64,000 bases of DNA, from positions 4,774,001 to 4,838,000 of the forward strand of contig CM066287.1 of the NCBI GenBank assembly GCA_033816765.1, written 5' to 3'. Position 1 is the stretch's first letter. The number at the start of each line of letters is the position of its first letter. Below, piece after piece: positions 1 to 11,515 of the stretch. The translations under genes were made by a program, and so were the position numbers. The notes below the pieces were generated by a model. It ran no database searches. It was given only the letters and a program-made list of their open reading frames with translations, and had not been told where the DNA came from. The DNA comes from Nothopassalora personata (Eukaryota; Ascomycota; Dothideomycetes; Mycosphaerellales; Mycosphaerellaceae).

Positions 1-800
1 GATCATCGAAATCGCGATCGCTCCCTCAGATTGACGGAGAAGATTACGGCGGTGACCGGACGTAGTGGATCAGTGTCAAAAACACCACCGTATTGATTGA
101 CAAAGACTGAAGTCACGAAGTTATTAAGGTCAGCAGTCCACCCCCCCCCCCCCACCACACACGTCTCGGGTGGTCTCCTGATTCATGTCATCCAACACGG
201 CACCTCACCCCGCTGAACATCACCACACGCATGACCATGTCAGTTGTCATTCTTCTCACGGACAAGACACAGAACAAACAGCCTTCGACACTATCCAGTC
301 GGCTCCTGGAAACCATTGCAGTCTTCGTCGTCCTTTGTCGAAGCGACATGACAACAACGGCCGACTCTGTAGCGGCGCTGGAGACGTCGCCACCCGCAGC
401 AATCTGGTGCGGCAGCGTCCAGGACCCGACATGCGACCAGACGAGGCTTACAGATTGGCCGTTCGCGCTCTGCTTGCCATGGATATTGCCGCATCACAGC
501 TTCCAATAATACAACATCGGCGGGGACTCAAGCTTCACTGCTCACAACGGACATTGGCAAGCCACGCGAAAGACCAGCCGCGGACCACAAGCACGAGGTA
601 GAAGAGAGGCACATCTCGCGATCGGGCATTTGCAAGCTCATATTATTATACAATCAACTCATGTTCTCAAGCCACGCTAATGCTCAAGTTGGCTAACGAA
701 TCAGCCAGGTCATTGCCTCGCCTTTCGCGGTTGGTAATCGTACATTCATCACAAAGACCGCCCGCGCTCTGGACTGTCTAGACGCTCAAAAAATCACCCT
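1..800. other. No supported gene; poly-C tract
   Basis: This is the flank downstream of the minus-strand BET gene. It holds a run of 13 C at 141-153. A 138-codon open frame at 185-601 has His/Thr-rich composition, no recognisable domain, and competes with equally long frames in other registers, so I do not call it a gene. Confidence 0.5.
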
Positions 801-3518
801 CTACTCCTCCTCCGACTCCTCGCTCTCGTCGTCGCCCGAGGTGTCCTGCGCCATGGGATAGACGTTGGAACCCGTGGGGCTCTGGCTGGCGCTTACACCA
901 GCCTGCTGGAATTGCGCCAGCTTCTTCTGGATGTTCTCGATCGCCGCAGTCTGCTGATCCTTGCCCATCGGCTTGTGCTTCTTCTTCTTCGAAGCTGCAC
1001 CGCCTCCGCCGCCACCACCACCACCACCACGACGCGTGCCGCGCTCTGGCTCGAAGTCATCATCGTCCATTGCGGCTGCGTCATCTGGAGATGCTGCGCG
1101 GCCCTTGTTCGGGTTGCCGAAAAGACTACGAACATACTTGAGGAGCATGGCTTGCACATCGTTCGGAAGGTCATCAATCTCAAGCTCCATCTCCTCCTGA
1201 TCACGGTACTTCTGGCAGTTCTCTGTGATGATGCGTGTGAGCTCCTGAACCTGGACCTCATCCATCTTGTTCACCGCCTCGGAAATCTCCTGCTTCTCCT
1301 CGTATGTCACTTGGCGGACCTTCTTGGGTGCTTTGGCCTTGACTGGAGCGGCTCTCGACTTGGGGGGCGCGTGGACTCGCTCGGTCTTCTTGGTTGGTGG
1401 CTTTGAAGCCTTCGGCTTCTTGGGCCTCTTTGCGCCCTGCTGGTTGAGACCAGCCAAAGCATTCTGCATATCAGCCAGCTGCTTTTGGAGTGCGCGAATG
1501 GTCCCAGCTGGGTCGTCAGGAGCCTCTTCCTCATCTTCTTCCTCCTCCTCCTCGGCGCTATCTTCATCTGCAGAGGCAGAATTTGCACGCTGGGTGTCAG
1601 CCTTGCGCTTCTTCTCCCACTTGTCCTTTTCTTGCCACAAGGCATCGAAGTTGCGCTTGAACTGGATACCGAAGTCGCGAACAACATTGCCGGCCGGGTT
1701 GAAAGCGAGACAGTTCTGAATCATAAGCTCAAAGTCCTTCTTGAACTCGATGGCCTTGCCATACTGGCCCTGCTTGAGCTTCTGTGCCATTGTGGAGAGG
1801 TCCATAGGGTTCTTGACAATCTGGCGATAGTGCGGAATGTTCAATGCCACCGGATCTACTGGCGTGAGGAAGACCTGATTGACCTGGGAATATTTCGGAG
1901 AACGCAGCTCATCCAGGATGTGTTCGCAGAACTTCAGCTCAAGCTGGTGCTCCTTTCGCTTCGGCTTGGCATATGCGAGTTCGCGAGCTGGAGGTGGCTT
2001 GATCGCTCGCGCAGGCCGGTTGATCGTGGAGTCTCGGCGAATCTGTGGAGTGCCGTCCGGCTGGAGTGCAAAAGCATCTGTACCGCCGGCTCCTGATGCT
2101 TGAGAAGTTATGCCTGGCGCGTGGTTCGCGGAACGTGACTCTCTGCGAGCAGCTGACGCTGGAGGCTTTGGCGAGGGCTTCTTGGCCTGAGTCTTTGGGA
2201 GAGATGCCTGGCTTGCACTCGGCACTGTCTCCATCATCTTGCGAAAGTACGCCTCCATTGAAAACCCGGCTTGGGTAATCACATGGTTATCTCCATTGAA
2301 CTTCCGCGCGTTGCTGACGATGAGGTCGAAGTCGTCGGCAAACTCTTGAACGTTCTTGTATTTCTGCGACTTCAGCTTGGATTCCATGGTGTTGAGGTCC
2401 ATGGGATTCTTGATGATGTCGGGGTACGTTGGAATGTTGAGGGCCACAGGATCCACTGGATTCAGGAAGGCCACCGAGTTCTTGGTCTTCTTGAGGTTCT
2501 TCATCTTCTCCGATAAGAACTTCATCTGCGAGGTGGTCATGGGGTCCTTGCTGTACTGATGCTTGGGTGGTGCAGTCTCAGCAGCTGTTGCAGGCACCGG
2601 AGCATCTACTGGCTTCGCATCCGACACGATCGGCTTCGCCTCTGATGTTTCGTTTCCCTCTGAGGTCAGGACAGGTACGCTAGCAGGTGGCGCATCCATC
2701 GTGGCACCAGTGTCGGGAGCTGTGAGAGGTGGCGCATCCATCGCGACGTCAGTAGAAGCAGCTGGTGCCAGTTGCTCAGGCTCAGCACCCTCACGGGAAT
2801 CTGCGATCGGCTCTGGTTCTGGCTGCTTTGTATCTGGTCCTTCTGTTGCGGCTGGGGGAGGGTCAGGCTTCGCGTCCGGCATGGGCACGTCCTCCACCTT
2901 GTTACGCTTTGCAGCAGGCTCATCGTCCTCGTCATCATCCTCCCTCGCTCGCACTAGACTCTGCTCAGCGGATACTGCAGGCGCGACAGGCGCCGTGGCT
3001 TTTGGATTCGGTCCAAGCTTGGCTGGCTCCTCTGTTTGCATCTCCGTGTCGATGTTAGCTTCGGACGTGGCGAGTGGCTCATCAGGTGGTGGCGTAGGAT
3101 GAGAGGTAGGTGCGTCCTTGGGGACATATTCTGAAACCGGCGCCATTGCAGGCGCGACGTCCTCGATTGGCGAAGGCCCAGCAGGATTGGGATCCGCGGT
3201 GATGTTGTTGACGTCTAGTGCAGTGTCGGTCTTCGAGATGGCGCCATTGTCCACGAACGCGTCGACGTTGCGTTCGCTGTTCTGTTGCCCGTTCTCCATG
3301 TTGTGGTCAAGGTCATGGTCGCTGGATGCAAATCAGCAAATATATATACGGACAGGTGGTTGCGCACATTCACAAGTGATGAATATGCAAGAAACATCTC
3401 GATGCGAACATGTGAATGGTGACAGATGAAAGAGAGAACCTACGTACCCATTGACGATGGGCGCATCACTCGGCAGTGATGGCTTGATGACCTCTGGTTG
3501 CGCAATCTCGGATGCCAT
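801..3518 (-). CDS. BDF1: BET-family double bromodomain protein (Bdf1-like)
   Basis: Nuclear chromatin reader that binds acetylated histone tails and links them to TFIID/SWR1-type transcription machinery (family knowledge). Two exons are visible, 3518-3448 and 3321-801, split by an intron with a GTACGT donor; together they give about 863 aa. The start at 3518 is the first ATG of exon 1 and the splice keeps the frame. Domains: acidic/Pro-Ala-rich N-terminus, bromodomain 1 (about residues 289-391, acetyl-lysine Asn within FNGDN), bromodomain 2 (about 482-586, Asn within AFNP), acidic linker, ET domain (about 694-759), a run of ten or so glycines, and a Ser/Glu-rich acidic tail. The order BD1-BD2-ET defines the BET family. 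The many open frames on the opposite strand are shadows of its biased codons. Confidence 0.93.
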
Positions 3519-4666
3519 GTTCGCAGGTGAGATGGGTTGAGGTGGGTGGAAGCGCGCACGTGATGCCGTGCACGCAGCCTCGAATGTTATGAAAAGCTAT
3601 CACGCGACTATCGAGATGGATGCGCCAGTATTAGTGCTGTTTCGCGGTGGCGCAGGCAAGTGTTGGAACACGTGAAACAACAGCTGCTCGCGGTGTATCC
3701 AGTGAAATAAAGTCGGCCGTGGGGGGGTTGGTCGGCGGTTGGGTCGCGGTTGTACCTTGATGAATGAGGCTCTGTGCGTTCGGCGGAGGTGCGTCGCCTG
3801 TGGCTCGGGCGATCTAAAAGAATGCAAGACGCGGATGAAATGTTAGAATTTCAAGTACCAAGGCGATCGCGCTAGGACCGGGCGGCGGCTCCCGCTGTCA
3901 GGTGACCGAACAGCTGCGAGGCCCGAATACAGCAGCCTCGCGGAGCGCAGAGTCTGGTGAATGACGCGCAGGAGCTCCGTAATCTGAGTCGCGGCCGTGG
4001 AAAGCAAGCTGCAACGCTGGGAGGCGAGCGCCAACATAGGCAGAAGCGGCGCCAGTGAGATGGTTGCGCCTGGGTATGACCAGATAGCGCAGAGAGCTTA
4101 AATGATCCGGCAACAAGCGAGCGTGGCGGCGAGCGTCGAAGCGGCGGGCGACTAATGAGTGGCACGGGGCGGAAGAGAGCGGGGTAGCTCGCAGTCAGAA
4201 AGTCGAGCAGGAAGAAACGAAGACGCCTGCGCGTGTGCGAGATGGGACCGGTTGCGATATAATAACAAGAGGCAGCGGAGGGACTGGCCAACAGTCCACG
4301 AAACAGCCTAGCCCTGCAGGTTCCTCCTTTTCCCGCCGGAGGTTAAAATCAGATGACGAGGTGATTGCAAGGCCGCGGTCTCCGTGATGTTGTACGTGTA
4401 CATGTGTTGCGAAGGGCGTCATTGCCTTAATACCGCCTCCACCTTTGACTGTCACGCTGTGATGAACGTTGTTGATGTCTTGATTGCATCGTGCTGATCA
4501 CAGAGCCGGCACAAGATTTCCTTCCAAGCCCGATGATTACCCATCCTGACTAGCGCGCTCTGCATCAAAAAAAGAGAACGCCATCCGCCACGGGAAGACA
4601 TCAGGTCCAATCTCCCATCACCTGCCACTGATCGACTCTGCGTTTGTGCCTGACCATGTTCTCGCC
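3519..4666. promoter_or_regulatory. Divergent intergenic region BDF1 / Utp12-domain gene
   Basis: About 1.15 kb between two divergent starts, so it should hold both promoters and 5' UTRs. Minus-strand open frames at 3600-4455 are Arg/Ser/Pro-rich and mutually overlapping, and I see no domain in them. No TATA box or palindromic operator stands out. Confidence 0.5.
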
Positions 4667-6058
4667 ATGAGCACCGTAAAGCGTCTTCGCAAGTCGCAGG
4701 GAGAGGCGCAGCGATCGGCTTTCCCAGCGGCGGCTCCAAACAAACGACCAAAGACCTCGCACGTGCCCTCAAAATCTGGACTCGGCTTTCTGGTCAACGA
4801 GGACGCCAGGGCTGGCAAGAAGCTTGATGCGAAGCTCTCAAATGGCGTTTTGCGCGCACGTTCTACCCGCGTGGACGAGTCACATGCACATGTGGCACAG
4901 GACACCAGCGGAGAAGGAGAAGCAGAAGCGCCCATAAGCATCTCTAGCAGGGAGGAGGATTCCAGTGAGTTGGAGGAGGATGTGGCTCTTTTGACGAATG
5001 GGCATGCCAGCGATGACGAGCACGAGCAACCCAATGGCGGCGCAGCAGCTGCTGAGATGGCCGACGCCGAAGAGACGGGCTCAGCTGAGGAGCAGACATT
5101 CGGAGACATGCTACAAGCGCGACACCCCGATCCGATCGATGTTTCGAAGTCGCTTCCTGCTGGTGTAGCAGACACACAGAGCCTAATTCCCACTGCTGGG
5201 AGTAGCTCCTTGATGCAGACCGGTCACTCTTTGGGCACAGTGTTGGGTCAGGCATTGAAGAACAACGACAAGGACCTCCTCGAGAGCTGCTTTGCAACTG
5301 TCGATCACGCAACCATTCGATTGACCATCCAAAGGATCAAGTCCCGCGATGTGGCAACACTGTTGGAGAGAATAGCGGAGCGCATACACAAGCGCCCTGG
5401 CAGGACTGGAAACCTGATGGTCTGGGTGCAATGGTCACTTGTTACGCACGGTGGCTACCTGGCCTCCCAGCCCGAGCTCATGAAGAAGCTCAAGTCTCTC
5501 TCTCAAGTGGTTCGCGAGCGCGCCAACGGTCTGCAGCCTCTTCTTCACCTAAAGGGTAAGCTCGACCTCCTCAGTGCTCAGTTAGAGCTCAGGCGAGGAA
5601 TGCAAGACGCATCGCGTGCCATGAACTCTGAAGACCTTGATGATCCCAGAGGAGTCCTTTATGTGGAAGGTCAGGACGACGACTTCACCAGTGATGACGA
5701 AGCGAACAACACAAAAGCAGGCAGCCGGTCGCGAAAGTGGATCAAGGGTAGGCAAGATGCCGACGACGATGAAGACAGCGACGATGACGACGGAATGGGC
5801 GGAGAACTGGCTAATGGTGTCGCACTCGATGTCGAAGACGACAGCTCTGAAGATGGAGATACCGCTGGCCGCGATGGTATGATGGACATTGAAGCTGAAG
5901 AGGGAGAGTCTGACGACGAGGAAGAAGCAGACTCGGGAGAAGAAGTGAACAGCGATATTGAAGAGGATGATGATGAAGAGAGCGAGGGGGACGACGATGA
6001 GAGCGAACCCGAGACTGTCAAGACACCGAAGCCGAACGTCCTCAATCGGAAGCGATGA
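4667..6058 (+). CDS. Utp12-domain small-subunit processome protein (UTP5/UTP9-like)
   Basis: Single-exon gene of 463 aa. ATG 4667 is used because the open frame upstream begins only at a GTG. The N-terminus is basic (KRLRKS, KRPKTS), suggesting nucleolar import. A helical block at about residues 186-313 (LGQALKNNDKDLL through QLELRRGM) matches the Utp12/Dip2 C-terminal domain of t-UTP subunits of the 90S pre-ribosome. A very long Asp/Glu-rich tail follows. Yeast Utp5 and Utp9 carry WD40 repeats before this domain, and none is seen here, so this is either a short fungal form or a distinct paralogue. Expected role: U3 snoRNP-dependent 18S rRNA maturation. The exact subunit is uncertain; the domain call is firm. 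Confidence 0.8.
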   Translation: MSTVKRLRKSQGEAQRSAFPAAAPNKRPKTSHVPSKSGLGFLVNEDARAGKKLDAKLSNGVLRARSTRVDESHAHVAQDTSGEGEAEAPISISSREEDSSELEEDVALLTNGHASDDEHEQPNGGAAAAEMADAEETGSAEEQTFGDMLQARHPDPIDVSKSLPAGVADTQSLIPTAGSSSLMQTGHSLGTVLGQALKNNDKDLLESCFATVDHATIRLTIQRIKSRDVATLLERIAERIHKRPGRTGNLMVWVQWSLVTHGGYLASQPELMKKLKSLSQVVRERANGLQPLLHLKGKLDLLSAQLELRRGMQDASRAMNSEDLDDPRGVLYVEGQDDDFTSDDEANNTKAGSRSRKWIKGRQDADDDEDSDDDDGMGGELANGVALDVEDDSSEDGDTAGRDGMMDIEAEEGESDDEEEADSGEEVNSDIEEDDDEESEGDDDESEPETVKTPKPNVLNRKR

Positions 6059-6583
6059 GCAACGCATCGAAGCTAATTCAGCTCTCCCAAGCTTCATCCA
6101 TCTCTGCCAGCGCAATCGTGGATGCGCTACCTCAGTGGCACTTACGATGTCATTGACTGTTCACGGATTTGGCGTGTGAAAGGACAAGAAGTTCTGGCGC
6201 CAAATGTCTTTGAGCGACATGGTACGTCGTCGACCATGCTGATGGCCATTACTGTATACTTAATAGGCCGAGCAGATGACTTATGAATCGTGCATATAAT
6301 GATCGCAATCGTATTCACTTCTACTGGCTTGGCTTGTTTGGCATAGCGCTGGAGTTCGAGAATCACAACACGAACCATTCACCATCGATTGAACTTCCAG
6401 AATGCCGAAATAACAAAGCGATTGTTGTCATTCACACGTCGATCCATTCAAAGAGGTTTGTCATCCCTTTGTCTGCTTTTCTTATTGTTTTCAAAGCTCT
6501 TTGTACATGCGAGAACAGCGACATTATGAAGATATATACTTCTCGCCTTCACCCAACCACTTTCCCTTTTCCCATCGCATCCC
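6059..6583. other. Intergenic, no gene seen
   Basis: Between tandem plus-strand genes. It should contain the 3' end of the Utp12-domain gene and the promoter of the next gene. Somewhat AT-rich, with no supported coding sequence. Confidence 0.5.
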
Positions 6584-7696
6584 ATGCATAGTAGACCGCG
6601 CTTTGCTGAGCACTTCGACCTCGATCTCGGTAACTCGACTCAAGGCGACATTATTCCAGCACCGCAGGCGGTGGATACATCAAGAATGGAGTCTCCTGTC
6701 AGTCGTGAAGCAGTCTACAAGGCATCTTACCGTCCGATGACAATAGTAGCAGGCGAAACTGTCATCGCTGGCGAGCCAGTCACACCACCGGCTGATGTTG
6801 TTAAGCACGGTAAGGGGAAAGGCCGGGATGGCGATCACCCACCAAATCCAAATCTCGACGAGCCTTGGACGTGTCCGCTCGAGGCTGTGAACACTCCATA
6901 CATGGGCATCACACCAGCTGACCCAAAAAGGAAGTCGCTACTTGATGAGCTCTCACGATTCTCCTTCGACAGTACCCGTAGCTCGTTCGACTGGGACGGC
7001 GCACAGTCTCCGACTGAGGCCGTTGAGACCAAGAACCCCTACCCAGAAGATGAGGACGACGAGGACGATCTCGATGTCACTGCTGAGCTTCAAGCTGACA
7101 ACCACAGTGGCAAATATGCCGAAGGTGAGAGTCGTTGCAGGGTCAACTCCTACGAAGAGGTCTTTCTCCGTTCTCAAGTACTTGCTGATGAAGCCACAGC
7201 TGCCAAAGCCGCCTCTACGCTACCAATCGCAGATCCGATTCGAGCACACCTTCCCCTTGCAAGAGAGACTGGAACCAGACCAATCAGAACAGTCCCATTC
7301 ATCAGAATCGAAGACATCGAAATGGGCAACATGACTCGCGACGTCAGTGGAACTACTCTCACACCCTCCATTGCCAAGCCCAGAGGTTGCTGGCAAGCTT
7401 TCGTTCATGCAATCGATGGCATGAGCAGAGCTTATGAAGAAGATTACTTTCCAAAGACTGATTGTCCCTTACAGCTGTGGAAAGAGTTTGGCGCCCGGGT
7501 TGCGCCAGCGAGAGTTCTCAACGAGGTAAGCAAAGCGTATGCGGGTGCTGACTACAGGGCTGAAAAGGACGACTTCTCACGGAAATGGAGGTCCGCATGC
7601 TGGAAGATAAGTCAGTTTCTTGATGTTGTCAATGAGGCTTGCGCCAATGCTGTTATTCCGAAGAGGTACCATCCGGGCGACCATGAGATGGTCTAA
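6584..7696 (+). CDS. Hypothetical protein, 370 aa
   Basis: Uninterrupted 370-codon frame from ATG 6584. I do not recognise the family. The first two thirds are low-complexity, with Pro/Gly-rich and acidic patches (PEDEDDEDDLD at about 150-160) typical of disorder. The last 120 residues look folded, with aromatic and Trp-rich positions (GCWQAF, LQLWKEFG, KWRSACWKISQFL), and are the likely conserved part. There is no signal peptide or membrane segment. The following gene has a similar plan, a disordered N-terminus with a small ordered C-terminus. Codon use resembles its neighbours, so it is probably a real fungus-specific gene. Confidence 0.7.
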   Translation: MHSRPRFAEHFDLDLGNSTQGDIIPAPQAVDTSRMESPVSREAVYKASYRPMTIVAGETVIAGEPVTPPADVVKHGKGKGRDGDHPPNPNLDEPWTCPLEAVNTPYMGITPADPKRKSLLDELSRFSFDSTRSSFDWDGAQSPTEAVETKNPYPEDEDDEDDLDVTAELQADNHSGKYAEGESRCRVNSYEEVFLRSQVLADEATAAKAASTLPIADPIRAHLPLARETGTRPIRTVPFIRIEDIEMGNMTRDVSGTTLTPSIAKPRGCWQAFVHAIDGMSRAYEEDYFPKTDCPLQLWKEFGARVAPARVLNEVSKAYAGADYRAEKDDFSRKWRSACWKISQFLDVVNEACANAVIPKRYHPGDHEMV

Positions 7697-8298
7697 GCGA
7701 TTGGATATCGCTCGAGGTAGGTGTATAAGTGTGTCTGAACCTTGGCAGGAGGAAGCTTGGGGTCTTGTATAGACAAATATGTGAATACAATGGCGGCTTC
7801 CTGTGATCAATTTTTTTCCTTGTCTTCGATACTCCCAGCATTTTAAAGAGTATGCTACGAAATGCGGCTGCGTGATATGTTGGCTGTGATTCACGATCAT
7901 GTGCGTACGGTCGATAGTATGTGTTCAATACTGTAGAAGTGGTCGTTGCTTGAGGCACAGGAGCGGATCTTAATTTCGCCGATCTCGGCTTTGTTGCTCG
8001 ATCTACATAGCAAAACTCAAGCCTCGATCCCAAAGTGAATGACGTCTCACATGCAACTCCTCTTCGCCGATCATAACGTGCATCCTCCACTTCGACATGG
8101 TCCATCTGTTTGTGTAGCGTTCAGCGACTCCTGGATAACGAATTGGGAGGAAATAGTAGTAGATAGTACCTGACGGCCTCACGGCGTCACAAGTCACGCG
8201 ACAGCACCAAGCGTAATCTCAACGGCCCACCGGTCTGACACGATTCCGATCACGATTCCGATCACTGTACTATCGCTCTGACACGACCGGGCGATGCC
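7697..8298. other. Intergenic, no gene seen
   Basis: Spacer between tandem plus-strand genes. Short minus-strand frames are present but lack domains or a convincing start context. An imperfect repeat of the string tcacgattccgat lies just upstream of the next ATG, at about 8246-8265. Confidence 0.5.
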
Positions 8299-9351
8299 AT
8301 GACGCTCCACTTGAACCTCCCGGGGTCGCATCACCACAACAAACAGGCCGAACAACAGCAAGAAGTACGAGAGGCGCGACGGCAATTGAAAGAGCGTCTA
8401 AGAAACGATTGGGAATACCCAACTTTGCCGGAATGGAAATCAAGTGGTCGTGATGCGAATGCAGAGGGACAGCATGCAGAGGCACGGATAGCAGGGTTCA
8501 AATTTCATACCCCTGATAGCCTGCAAAGGTCAAGCAATGGCATAGGCGAAGTGTCAGGCCTCGACTTTGAGCCGCTCGATTGGAGGGAAAGAGAGTGCTC
8601 GAGTAACGACGATTCCGATGTGGAATGCACGAAGTCGCCTGCAACGACTACTTCAAATTCCAGCCTGAAGGGCAGTGTCAGCAAATTTGACTCGCCAGAC
8701 AGCGTAGGAGCACAGTTGAAGAATCGACATCAGGCGAAAAAGCGGAAGCGATGGCAGGCGCTGGAGGAGGAAATGGGTTGGAATGATGGACTATCACATT
8801 GGATGCGGAGACGTGACGCATGGTGTTGCGCGAGAACGGCAACAGATGTTAGCATCCTCGCAAACAGCCAGCATGGACACCAGTCAGGATCGGCGTCCGC
8901 GTCAATCAGCTCGAGCCCCAGGACCTCCACTTCGTCTACACCAGCAGAAGATCACTCCACGCCAGGCTCTACCCCATCCATATCGCCCGATATGGGAGTC
9001 GGAAGAGCAGAGGCCGCGCAAACAATCGATACTCCTGTCGAGATACTCGTACCCATAGCACCGCCACTACTTCCCGATCATCCGGTGCGTCGGAAGATAA
9101 CACCCAACATGTTCCCAGAAATCTACACAAAGATCATAATTCAATCTCGGACACCGTCTGTACCAATCAATCTGCAGACATTAGTGACTGCGTTGGTGCA
9201 AGGCTGGAAGGATGACGGAGAATGGCCGCCAAAGAGTGGACCTTTAGAGAAGAGCATTGGCCGGAAGAAGGGTAGTCATACCGGCGGTCTTAAGGAGGGC
9301 GTCAAGAGGGTACTTAAAATAACTGGCGTTGGTGAAAGTGGGAAGAGCTAA
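8299..9351 (+). CDS. Fungal protein, possible Gag1-like clamp (DUF4050) domain
   Basis: Single-exon 350-aa frame from ATG 8299. The N-terminal half is polar and low-complexity, with basic (KKRKRWQ) and Ser/Thr-rich stretches. The C-terminal segment at about residues 265-310 contains FPEIYTKI, VPINLQTLV and VQGWKDDGEWPP, which resembles the C-terminal Gag1-like clamp/DUF4050 domain of ascomycete proteins; I recall this family only approximately. The final 30 residues are Lys/Gly-rich. No membrane segment or catalytic motif is seen. The GESGKS at the very end looks P-loop-like, but it is terminal with no GTPase fold around it, so I read nothing into it. Confidence 0.65.
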   Translation: MTLHLNLPGSHHHNKQAEQQQEVREARRQLKERLRNDWEYPTLPEWKSSGRDANAEGQHAEARIAGFKFHTPDSLQRSSNGIGEVSGLDFEPLDWRERECSSNDDSDVECTKSPATTTSNSSLKGSVSKFDSPDSVGAQLKNRHQAKKRKRWQALEEEMGWNDGLSHWMRRRDAWCCARTATDVSILANSQHGHQSGSASASISSSPRTSTSSTPAEDHSTPGSTPSISPDMGVGRAEAAQTIDTPVEILVPIAPPLLPDHPVRRKITPNMFPEIYTKIIIQSRTPSVPINLQTLVTALVQGWKDDGEWPPKSGPLEKSIGRKKGSHTGGLKEGVKRVLKITGVGESGKS

Positions 9352-10122
9352 TGTGTTTGGTGCGATGTGTGGAGTTTCCTGTGTTGCATGGGCTTGATAG
9401 TGGCATTATCGGCATAGCGATCATGAAGGCATGACGGTGTGGGACAGTGTGTATTGATATGGAAGACTGATACCTATGCGCCTCCTGCAGGGCAACTTTT
9501 GCTGTCACCCGAGCACTTTTTGAGATTTCCCTTTGAGGTTGTCGTGAAAAGCTTCTCTGACTGTTCATCAGACACACTCCCAAGCAGCTTTGCTCATGCC
9601 TTTGTTGGAGCTATGCGCCATATACTTGGACACGAGACGCCCGAAGTTCAGCGCGCGTTGTTGCACGACTCTTCTTGACAGCAATCTAAGAGTTTGAACT
9701 GGCACGAGAAGATACCGAAGGTGCTGTTGTTCGAGTACAGACAGTTGTCCCTGCGTCAGGGAATTAGGCAGATACGTACCTCGAGACTGATTGGCGCTGT
9801 CCAGTCTACATGCATCTATGACAAGCTGTGCCGCATACTGCCACTTCACGATGCAGCAACATTGTAGCAACATGTCTTTTCGTCGCGCGGCGCAGCACAT
9901 GATTAATGCGGCGCTTCGTAGCTTCTGCAGGAAGCTAGTGCCGCTGGGCTATGCTCAAGCCGTTTGATCACACTGCCGGCTCCTCTAAGATACAGCGATC
10001 GAGCTGCAAGTAAGTAATTCATCTATTCTTGATACCGAGCAGATCGTGTCGTATTGCAAGCGCATAGATAGTTTTTGAGCACTGATAGATAGACGCATCG
10101 GATCCTTTTTGTCTGTAATGTA
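9352..10122. other. Convergent intergenic region, no gene seen
   Basis: Lies between the 3' ends of the DUF4050-like gene (plus) and the mitochondrial carrier gene (minus). Short frames at 9439-9678 (plus) and 9568-9900 (minus) overlap antisense and have no domain support. Confidence 0.5.
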
Positions 10123-11221
10123 TTAATTGAGCGCTCGCATAACACCTTCAAACGCTACCAGTGCCATTGCATTGGCCGGGAAAGCCCGCAGGAAGCAGGG
10201 CACAAAGCCTCTCCAGTAGCCCTTCCATCCCGACTCTCTATAGACCGCTACAGCTGCGTGCCTCCATCGAGGGAACTTCCTCTCAGGACCAAGCGGGTCG
10301 GTCATGATCCGCTGCTTGACGACATCCGAAGGATAGCTGGTCAACCAGAAGACCTGTGCTGAAAGACCTCCTGACCAGAAGTTGACTGCAGGAGCACTAA
10401 GGTTGGTGTTCTTCTGGAACCAGCGAGTGAAGATGTCGTAAGTCCCCCACCATGCGAAGAAGAACGTCCTGAAGAGCAGTGTGGCACAGAGGCCGTGCCA
10501 GAGACCGCGGATACCGTGCCCAGTATACACCTTGCGAGCACAATCAATCGGTCCAGCATATTGTCGCTGCGCCTTGGTGGCTTGGTATTGCACCTGTAGA
10601 CGTGCTTTAACGTGTTCTACTGGCGCAGCAATGAACGACACTGTCCATCCCGCCATGGTACCAGCGATTGCATGACCCACAGCTGGGAGCCTTTTCCGCT
10701 CGTCGTCACTCATCCACACAGCAGGGTGGTTTGGTCGAGCGCGCATCGGCTGGAAGACATGCTCATTCAAGAGGCGACGATAAAGTGTTAGAGAGCCTAG
10801 CATCAAGCTATCCATACACATCCAGCCTATCAACGGAGGCGTCGCTCCCTACACGAGAACTGTCAGACCTGATTTCCGGTGAAGCACTCCGACGAACTTG
10901 CCTTGTAGATACCATTCACGCCTTCTTTGCGAAGGGTCTGGAGTAGACAGTCTAGAGGGCCCTTGAATTGGGAATGGTCGGAGGTCTGAAGTCGCACTTT
11001 GATGGTGTCGAACGGATGCTTAGAACTGGAGTCAGATCCATGTACAATTCCTTTCAACCATCAACACTCACCCCAACGCTCAACTTAGCAACGCCGGAAA
11101 AGACTCCTGCAACGAAGCCTTTGTAATTTCCGCCTCTTGGCTTCACGATGGCCTCCTCGACATTCTGTTTTGCGGGAGCTGAGGTCGGCCCATGGCTGGC
11201 ATCGCTCACCTCTGCAGACAT
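10123..11221 (-). CDS. SLC25-family mitochondrial carrier
   Basis: Inner-membrane metabolite transporter of about 330 aa in three exons: 11221-11072, 11018-10902 and 10848-10123. The start at 11221 is the first ATG; the frame opens further upstream only from a TTG. All three carrier repeats keep the Px[DE]xx[KR] signature: HPFDTIK at the exon 1/2 boundary, APVEHVK and YPSDVVK. The GATPPLIGW and MDSLMLGS stretch resembles fungal carriers of the carnitine/ornithine branch, but the substrate cannot be read from sequence. Intron 2 (10901-10849) begins GCAAGT, giving a GC-AG intron, and only this splice yields the conserved YKGATPP. The gene is divergent from the GT8 gene, with 294 bp between the starts. 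Confidence 0.88.
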
Positions 11222-11515
11222 GAGGAACGGCAGACGACGACGCTGTGCTTTCTTCGCATCGTTGACAAGGGATGGAGTAAATATCGAGTCAGACAAGATG
11301 TAAACATCATTGTAGTTTCGTCGGCGGTAGAACTAGGCAAGTGTCCGGCCCGAATGACGCTTTGAAATAGAGAGCGAATCGTGGCTCGCGGGTTACATTT
11401 GGCAAGCCGCTCTCCAGCGCAGAAACATCTTCCGACATCCACCCCAAAATATGTAGTTCCCATCAGTGAAGCGCCCGTCTCGGTCGTCAGAATTCCATTT
11501 TTCTGACCAGCCATC
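11222..11515. promoter_or_regulatory. Bidirectional promoter, carrier / GT8 gene
   Basis: A 294-bp gap between two divergent ATGs (minus at 11221, plus at 11516). It must contain both core promoters and 5' UTRs. No clear TATA box is visible. Confidence 0.55.

Noticed and set aside
893..3102. Numerous 60-200 codon frames antisense to the BET gene
   Set aside because: They mirror the Ala/Pro/Glu-biased codons of the real gene, overlap one another and carry no domain.
3600..4455. Minus-strand frames up to 139 codons upstream of the Utp12-domain gene
   Set aside because: Arg/Ser/Pro-rich chance composition, in a region that must contain two promoters.
9326..9351. P-loop GESGKS at the end of the DUF4050-like protein
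   Set aside because: It lies at the last residues with no following GTPase fold.
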